Assembly (NCBI GenBank): GCA_017443515.1
Contig: JAFRXM010000063.1
Coordinates: 1-47,220, forward strand
Origin: Bacillota bacterium
Lineage (GTDB): Bacteria; Bacillota; Clostridia; Peptostreptococcales; Anaerovoracaceae
DNA length: 47,220 bases
Direction of reading: 5' to 3'
Within the stretch, counting starts at the first letter, position 1, and every line of letters begins with the position of its first letter. A program made the translations under genes and the position numbers. Positions 43,153 to 47,220 of the stretch are shown piece by piece. The notes under the pieces were generated by a model. The model saw nothing but the letters and a program-made list of their open reading frames with translations. It made no database searches and was not told the origin of the DNA.

Positions 43153-44790
43153 TTACTTTACTGGTTTCCAGGACGATTTCAGACCGACTATCTGATTGAA
43201 TACCGGAGCGCCTTCCCTGGAAAGGACGCTGTCGGCTATATAGTACCCGCTCCTGAAGAACTGGAACCTTTCGCCTGCCCTGGCTTCCTTTACGGAAGGT
43301 TCGGCGAAGGCCTTAAGCTCCGTCCTGGAGTTGGGATCGAATTCGTTTCTTCCTGTCTCCTCGCTGGGATAGGCCAGATAGCCGTATTCCCTTACGGGGA
43401 CTTCCACCGCGGTGCCTGCGTCCACCCAGTGGATGGTGCCCTTTACCTTGCGCGCGTCGGCTCCCGGAGTGCCGCTCTTGGTGTCCGGGTCGTAGGTGCA
43501 CAGGACTTCTGTGACGTTTCCTGCTTCGTCTTTTACTACGCCGGTGCATGTGACGAAATACGCTCCCTTAAGGCGCACTTCGTTGCCCGGGAAGAGCCTG
43601 AAGTACTTCTTTGCGGGGATCTCCATGAAATCATCGCTTTCTATGTACAGGTTTCCGGAGAACGGCACCTCGCGGCTGCCCAGCTCCGGCACGTTCGCGT
43701 TGTTTTCTATGGTGCACATCTCTGTGCGGCCTTCGGGCCAGTTGGTGATGGTAAGCTTTATCGGCCTTGAGATGACGAAGCGGCTCTCCACCTTGTCCTT
43801 GAGGTCGTCCCTTACGAAGAACTCGAGCTGGCTCATGTCTATGAGGCTGTTGGCCTTCGCCACACCTATGGCGTCGCAGAAGGTGCGTATGGCCTCGGGG
43901 GTGTAGCCCCTGCGGCGCATTCCGGCTATGGTGCACAGTCTGGGATCGTCCCAGCCCTCCACAAGGCCTTCTTCAACAAGCTTTTTGATGTTGCGCTTGC
44001 TCATTATCGTGTTGGACAGGTTGAGCTTGGCGAACTCGATCTGCTGCGGGGGTTCCGGCCAGTCGAGACTGGCAAGGACCCAGTCGTAGAACGGCCTGTG
44101 ATCCTCGAACTCCAGGGTGCAAAGAGAATGCGTGATGCCCTCTATGGCGTCCTCCAGTGGGTGCGCGAAATCGTACATCGGGTAGATGCACCATTTGTCG
44201 CCTGTGTGCTGGTGCCTTACGTGCAGGACACGGTAGATGACGGGGTCCCTCATGTTCATGTTGGGGGAAGCCATGTCTATCTTGGCGCGTATGCACATCT
44301 CTCCATCGCCGTATTTGCCGGCCTTCATGTCCTCGAATATGGCAAGTGATTCCTCAGGGCTGCGGTCTCTGTTTCTGTCGTTGGTACCAGGTTCCGTAAG
44401 AGTTCCGCGGGTGGCGCGCTGCTCTTCCTGGGTCATGTCCGAGGCGTAGGCCAGGCCCTTTTTGATGAGGGTGCAGGCGCACTCGTACATCTTGTCGAAG
44501 TAGTCGGAGGCGTGGTTGAGGTTGGCCCAGGTAAAACCGAGCCACCGAACGTCTTCTTCTATGGAACCGACGAATTCGTCGTCTTCCTTTACGGGGTTGG
44601 TGTCATCGTAGCGGAGGTTGCAGGTGCCGCCGTATTTCAGCGCTGTTCCGAAGTTGAGGCATATGGACTTTGCGTGGCCCACATGCAGGTAGCCGTTGGG
44701 TTCCGGCGGGAAACGCGTGATGATCGGGTGCGAATATTTGCCCTCTGCCAGATCTTTTTCAATTATATCGTGAATAAAATTGCCTTCCAT
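43153..44790 (-). CDS. glnS: Glutaminyl-tRNA synthetase
   Basis: The enzyme charges tRNA-Gln directly. The 545-residue product has HVGH at 36-39 inside RFPPEPNGYLHVGHAKS, the KMSKS-type IMSKRN near residues 262-267, GIRR-type GWDDPRLCTIAGMRRRGY, and the C-terminal anticodon-binding beta barrels. GlnRS is not universal in Firmicutes, many of which use GatCAB instead. A promoter and a palindromic leader lie upstream; GGGGAG precedes ATG 44790. Confidence 0.95.
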   Translation of the reverse strand: MEGNFIHDIIEKDLAEGKYSHPIITRFPPEPNGYLHVGHAKSICLNFGTALKYGGTCNLRYDDTNPVKEDDEFVGSIEEDVRWLGFTWANLNHASDYFDKMYECACTLIKKGLAYASDMTQEEQRATRGTLTEPGTNDRNRDRSPEESLAIFEDMKAGKYGDGEMCIRAKIDMASPNMNMRDPVIYRVLHVRHQHTGDKWCIYPMYDFAHPLEDAIEGITHSLCTLEFEDHRPFYDWVLASLDWPEPPQQIEFAKLNLSNTIMSKRNIKKLVEEGLVEGWDDPRLCTIAGMRRRGYTPEAIRTFCDAIGVAKANSLIDMSQLEFFVRDDLKDKVESRFVISRPIKLTITNWPEGRTEMCTIENNANVPELGSREVPFSGNLYIESDDFMEIPAKKYFRLFPGNEVRLKGAYFVTCTGVVKDEAGNVTEVLCTYDPDTKSGTPGADARKVKGTIHWVDAGTAVEVPVREYGYLAYPSEETGRNEFDPNSRTELKAFAEPSVKEARAGERFQFFRSGYYIADSVLSREGAPVFNQIVGLKSSWKPVK

Positions 44791-44806
44791 TTGCTATACT
44801 CCCCGT

Positions 44807-44826
44807 GGTGGATATAATGATCCACC
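44807..44826. promoter_or_regulatory. Palindrome GGTGGAT-6-ATCCACC in the glnS leader
   Basis: A perfect 7-bp inverted repeat with a 6-base centre lies between the glnS promoter and start codon. It also covers a TATAAT on the plus strand that, with TTGCTA 16 bases upstream, could serve the lrp gene. It could be a regulator site or an RNA hairpin. Confidence 0.5.
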
Positions 44827-44848
44827 TTAACTTATATTTTGACTACTT

Positions 44849-44877
44849 ATTATAACCCATGCAGAGAATATATGCAA
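44849..44877 (-). promoter_or_regulatory. Promoter of glnS
   Basis: The minus strand has TTGCAT (44872-44877), a 17-base spacer and a perfect TATAAT (44849-44854). Confidence 0.75.
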
Positions 44878-44971
44878 ATGAAAATAATTTTTAGCCCATT
44901 TTGCAAAAAACGCTTGATTTTTTACGCCGGATTTGCTAAAAAATATAGTTGTACAGCACCGGGAGGCCATT

Positions 44972-45436
44972 ATGACAATAGATGTTATAGATGCAAAGAT
45001 ACTGGAAGTGCTCCAGGAGAACGCAAGGATATCGTATTCCGAGCTCTCAAAGAGGATAAATCTGTCCCTTTCGGCCGTCAGCGACAGGCTCAAGAAGATG
45101 GAAGCCAGCGGCCTTATCAGCAGCTACACCACCATCCTGGATCCGGCTGCGCTCGACAGGCAGCTGCAGGCATACATGATGGTCAACGTGGACAGCAGCG
45201 GGAATATCGACGACCTGCTGACCGTGATCAACGATGCCGACGAGGTGCTTGAGGCACATTTCGTAGCCGGGGATTTCGACTACATGCTCAAGATCGCCAC
45301 CAGGAACACCGCTACCCTTGCGGACCTCGTCAACCGCATCAAAGCCGTAAAAAGCGTAAAGCGCACCGAGACCACGATAATACTCACCGACCTCAAACAG
45401 CGCTACAGCGTCCCCCCTGTCGCCAACCGGCAGTGA
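44972..45436 (+). CDS. Lrp/AsnC-family transcriptional regulator
   Basis: The 154-residue regulator has an N-terminal helix-turn-helix (DAKILEVLQENARISYSELSKRINLS, VSDRLKKMEASGLI) and a C-terminal RAM amino-acid-binding domain with VLEAHFVAGDFDYMLKI. The start is ATG 44972 behind GGGAGG; 13 earlier codons lack a site. It is divergent from glnS and may control it or itself. The stop codon lies inside the first arm of a 34-bp inverted repeat. Confidence 0.92.
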   Translation: MTIDVIDAKILEVLQENARISYSELSKRINLSLSAVSDRLKKMEASGLISSYTTILDPAALDRQLQAYMMVNVDSSGNIDDLLTVINDADEVLEAHFVAGDFDYMLKIATRNTATLADLVNRIKAVKSVKRTETTIILTDLKQRYSVPPVANRQ

Positions 45437-45492
45437 AAACTGGGGACGGTTCTCGTTTTCATTTTGGTGTTTATTTACATTTTATAAGCCGC

Positions 45493-45528
45493 AGAGCAGT
45501 TCCATCTCGGTCCGGAGCTGCTCTTTTT
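45493..45528 (+). terminator. Terminator after the Lrp gene
   Basis: AGAGCAG and CTGCTCT pair around an inner TTCC/GGAG stretch, followed by five T. Confidence 0.85.
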
Positions 45529-45540
45529 ATATATGCGCAG

Positions 45541-45570
45541 AAAAAACAGCACCCGGGATCCCGGATGCTG
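45541..45570 (-). terminator. Terminator after the Ig-like membrane protein gene
   Basis: On the minus strand CAGCATCCGGG and CCCGGGTGCTG (one G-T pair) pair around a short ATC loop, followed by six T. Confidence 0.85.
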
Positions 45571-45625
45571 CATGATGTCAAATTCCAATATTTTCTAAAA
45601 TGAAAACGAGAACCGTCCCCAGTTT

Positions 45626-46525
45626 TCACTTCTTCGACTTGCGGCCTTTTGCGTTCTGCTCGCGCTGCTTGGCTGCGAGTTTTTCTGCTTCTTCCTTAGC
45701 CTTGGATCTGTTCCTGACGGACCTTGGAATGGCTCCGCCGTGAGCTTTTACGGATCCGGGGCCCTTGACGGAGTAAACGCTCGCCTTGTGGGCCGCGGCC
45801 ATCTCAGCCTCTATCCTGGCAGCTGCGGCATCCAGCTCGGCCTGCCTTGCGGCCTCGGCCTTGGCGCGCTCTGCGTTTGCCTTGTCGACGGCCTTCTGAG
45901 CCTTGGCGCGCTCCTTCTCGCAGTAAGCCTTAGCCTCTTCCAGGCTGATGTTCTTCTGCTTTGCGATCTTGTACGGGTTGAGCTTCTTAGCCTCAGCAAG
46001 CGCCAGATTGACATCTGTCTTTGCCATCTGGGCCTTGGTGTCGCGCTGGGTCATGAAGATCATCAGCACGATCATGCCCACCATCAGCACCATGCTGATA
46101 GTGCTGTCTGTCCTGAGGTTTCTGGTCTTGAATGTGGTGGTGAAGCTCTCCGAGGTGGTGTTGCCGGAGGTGGAAACTATTCCGGGCTCCACAGCAACGG
46201 TATACTCGGTGTCGGACTCAAGCGTGTCCTTTACAACTATCCACAGTTCCTTGGGGTACTTGTCGGAGTGCGCTATCGTAAAATCGTACGCTTTGCCCTC
46301 GGCGTTCTTTATGGTGATCTTTCCGGTGTTTATGGCATCCTTGGACTCGTCCCCTACCATGTCTTCTGAGAACTTGAGCTTGATAGCCATGTTAGCCGGC
46401 TGCCTGCCCTTGGCGCCGTCCTTGGGTGTAACGCCTGTTATTTCAAGCCCTGCCGCAAATGCTGGCATGACCGCTAAGCATATTACCAATACTGCTGCCG
46501 CTAAAACTGCGGTAAACCTTTTCAT
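45626..46525 (-). CDS. Secreted/membrane protein with an Ig-like domain and a charged cytoplasmic tail
   Basis: The 299-residue protein has a signal peptide ending AFAAG (about residue 25) and a bacterial Ig-like (SbsA/Big_5 type) domain at 27-130: ITGVTPKDGAKG, IKLKFSEDM, DTEYTVAVEPGI. One membrane segment follows at 142-158. The last 140 residues are a Lys/Ala/Glu-rich coiled coil (residues 195-245) with a basic end. The orientation implies the coiled coil is inside the cell. It overlaps tadA as ATGA. I know no function for this arrangement. Confidence 0.8.
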   Translation of the reverse strand: MKRFTAVLAAAVLVICLAVMPAFAAGLEITGVTPKDGAKGRQPANMAIKLKFSEDMVGDESKDAINTGKITIKNAEGKAYDFTIAHSDKYPKELWIVVKDTLESDTEYTVAVEPGIVSTSGNTTSESFTTTFKTRNLRTDSTISMVLMVGMIVLMIFMTQRDTKAQMAKTDVNLALAEAKKLNPYKIAKQKNISLEEAKAYCEKERAKAQKAVDKANAERAKAEAARQAELDAAAARIEAEMAAAHKASVYSVKGPGSVKAHGGAIPRSVRNRSKAKEEAEKLAAKQREQNAKGRKSKK

Positions 46526-46995
46526 TTGATATCCTCCGATAGTTGTTTTTTATTGCGAAGCCCTCTGAAAAAGGACTTAAGTATCTGGCTGCATTCTTCC
46601 TGAAGGACCCCCACCGTAAGCTCCACCTGGTGGTTGAGCCTGCTGTCCGTGGTGATGTTCGAAAGCGATACGCACGCCCCCGCCTTGGGATCCGGAGTGC
46701 CTATGTAGAGCTTTTCTATCCTGGCCAGGACTATCGCCCCGGCGCACATGCTGCACGGCTCTGCCGTAACGTACATGCTGCAGCCCGGAAGCCTCCAGCC
46801 GCCCAAAGCCGCCGCTGCCTGCCTTATTGCGTTGATCTCGGCGTGGCAGGTAGGGTCCTTGTCGCCTTCTGTGCTGTTTCGGCCCCGGCCTATGATGCGG
46901 CCGTCCTTTACTATGACCGCCCCGACAGGCACCTCGCCGGCCTCATAAGCCTCTCTGGCCAGAGCCAGAGCTTCCTTCATGAAGTCCTCAGGCAT
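46522..46995 (-). CDS. tadA: tRNA-specific adenosine deaminase
   Basis: The enzyme makes the wobble inosine of tRNA-Arg(ACG). The 157-residue zinc deaminase has CHAEINAIRQA and PCSMCAGAIV, plus [13 protein letters not shown] near the start. Length is normal. The start is ATG 46995 behind GGAGGA; an in-frame TTG at 47007 would overlap that site and is rejected. A guanine deaminase-type relative is possible, but the length and motifs favour TadA. Confidence 0.9.
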   Translation of the reverse strand: MPEDFMKEALALAREAYEAGEVPVGAVIVKDGRIIGRGRNSTEGDKDPTCHAEINAIRQAAAALGGWRLPGCSMYVTAEPCSMCAGAIVLARIEKLYIGTPDPKAGACVSLSNITTDSRLNHQVELTVGVLQEECSQILKSFFRGLRNKKQLSEDIK

Positions 46996-47037
46996 AGTCT
47001 CCTCCAAAATGCACCGTATATATTAACATAAAAACAC

Positions 47038-47066
47038 TTGACTTCGCAAGCATTTTAGTGGATAAT
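47038..47066 (+). promoter_or_regulatory. Promoter of tRNA-Arg
   Basis: TTGACT (47038-47043), a 17-base spacer and GATAAT (47061-47066), about 30 bases before the tRNA. Confidence 0.75.
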
Positions 47067-47102
47067 ATTAAAGCTGTTCGAAAACAGCAAAAAACGCCAT
47101 AT

Positions 47103-47177
47103 GCCCTCATAGTTAAACGGATATAACGGAGGTTTCCTAAACCTTTGTTCGTGGTTCGATTCCGCGTGGGGGTACCA
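47103..47177 (+). tRNA. tRNA-Arg (anticodon CCU)
   Basis: All arms fold. The acceptor GCCCTCA pairs with TGGGGGT with two G-U pairs. The D stem is GTTA/TAAC. The anticodon stem GAGGT/ACCTT has loop TTCCTAA, anticodon CCT. The T stem CGTGG/CCGCG has loop TTCGATT. The CCA end is encoded. It reads AGG codons. Confidence 0.93.
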
Positions 47178-47193
47178 CTATTTTCCATTTTTG

Positions 47194-47220
47194 GCCTCTC
47201 GGAACAAAGTTCCGGGAGGC
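47194..47220 (+). terminator. Hairpin after tRNA-Arg (probable terminator, cut by the window edge)
   Basis: A 12-bp stem, GCCTCTCGGAAC against GTTCCGGGAGGC with an AAA loop, ends exactly at the window edge. The T-tract, if present, lies outside. Confidence 0.6.

Larger units (their letters stand above)
45432..45630. repeat. 34-bp perfect inverted repeat enclosing two opposed terminators (copies C and D)
   Basis: The arms are 45432-45465 and 45597-45630. Each starts with the TGA stop codon of the gene next to it and continues AAAACTGGGGACGGTTCTCG. They share GGGACGGTTCT with the hairpin elements at 7701 and 32480, again pointing away from the stop codon. Between the arms lie 131 bases with one terminator for each convergent gene. 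Confidence 0.85.

Noticed and set aside
46996-47007. TTG start four codons upstream for tadA
   Set aside because: It overlaps the GGAGGA site that serves ATG 46995.

Overview
The window is a piece of chromosome from an anaerobic, fairly GC-rich member of the Clostridia (Firmicutes). The evidence is gene content and order: prfA-sua5-rpiB-upp, dnaE-pfkA, scpA-scpB and pyrR-uraA; a class III fructose-1,6-bisphosphatase; rubrerythrin; a giant-type acyl-CoA dehydratase activase system; strong AGGAGG ribosome binding sites; and TTGACA/TATAAT promoters. No phage, plasmid, insertion sequence or CRISPR array is visible. The species cannot be named from the sequence.

Layout. 1-94 holds the N-terminus of an unidentified gene leaving the left edge, followed by about 550 bases without a convincing gene. 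705-1740 is rplM-rpsI with a promoter and a structured leader. 1768-5379 is tyrS followed by an odd AT-rich insert (two paralogous unknown genes around an 82-residue ORF) and a MoaF-like gene. 5613-14865 is a long minus-strand housekeeping run: phosphohexomutase, dnaE, pfkA, prfA, a Sua5-RpiB fusion and upp. 15149-18860 is a corrinoid-type ABC importer plus a CGGC protein under a cobalamin riboswitch. 18969-23143 is a two-gene activase system. HU, a SpoVB/MurJ-like flippase and Fbp follow. 27335-30826 (plus strand) is a three-gene module: a degenerate AroA homologue, a MoxR AAA+ ATPase with a His/Cys-rich tail, and a CoxE-like VWA protein. 30823-32321 is an ECF sigma/anti-sigma pair, 32510-34423 is pyrR-uraA behind a PyrR-type attenuator, then rluB and rubrerythrin. 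36346-44790 is a minus-strand run: glnS, a WG-repeat lipoprotein, truA, a dCMP-type deaminase, wecB, a lytic transglycosylase, scpA, scpB and a membrane protein. The right end has an Lrp regulator, an Ig-like membrane protein with tadA, and tRNA-Arg(CCU).

What stands out. (1) The AroA-like/MoxR/VWA module looks like a CoxD/CoxE-type metal-centre maturation pair joined to an EPSP-synthase fold that has lost several catalytic residues, and its first mRNA is predicted to be leaderless. (2) A short GGGACGGTTCT element sits in the same orientation just past the stop codons of four genes, as 25-27 nt hairpins at two sites and as a 34-bp inverted repeat at the third. (3) Sua5 and RpiB are fused in frame by a linker whose codons form a perfect Shine-Dalgarno sequence for an internal RpiB start. 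(4) The activase is split, with its usual C-terminal part encoded first. Three RNA control elements (cobalamin riboswitch, PyrR attenuator, rplM leader) can be read from sequence.

All family assignments were made by eye from motifs; no database search was run.
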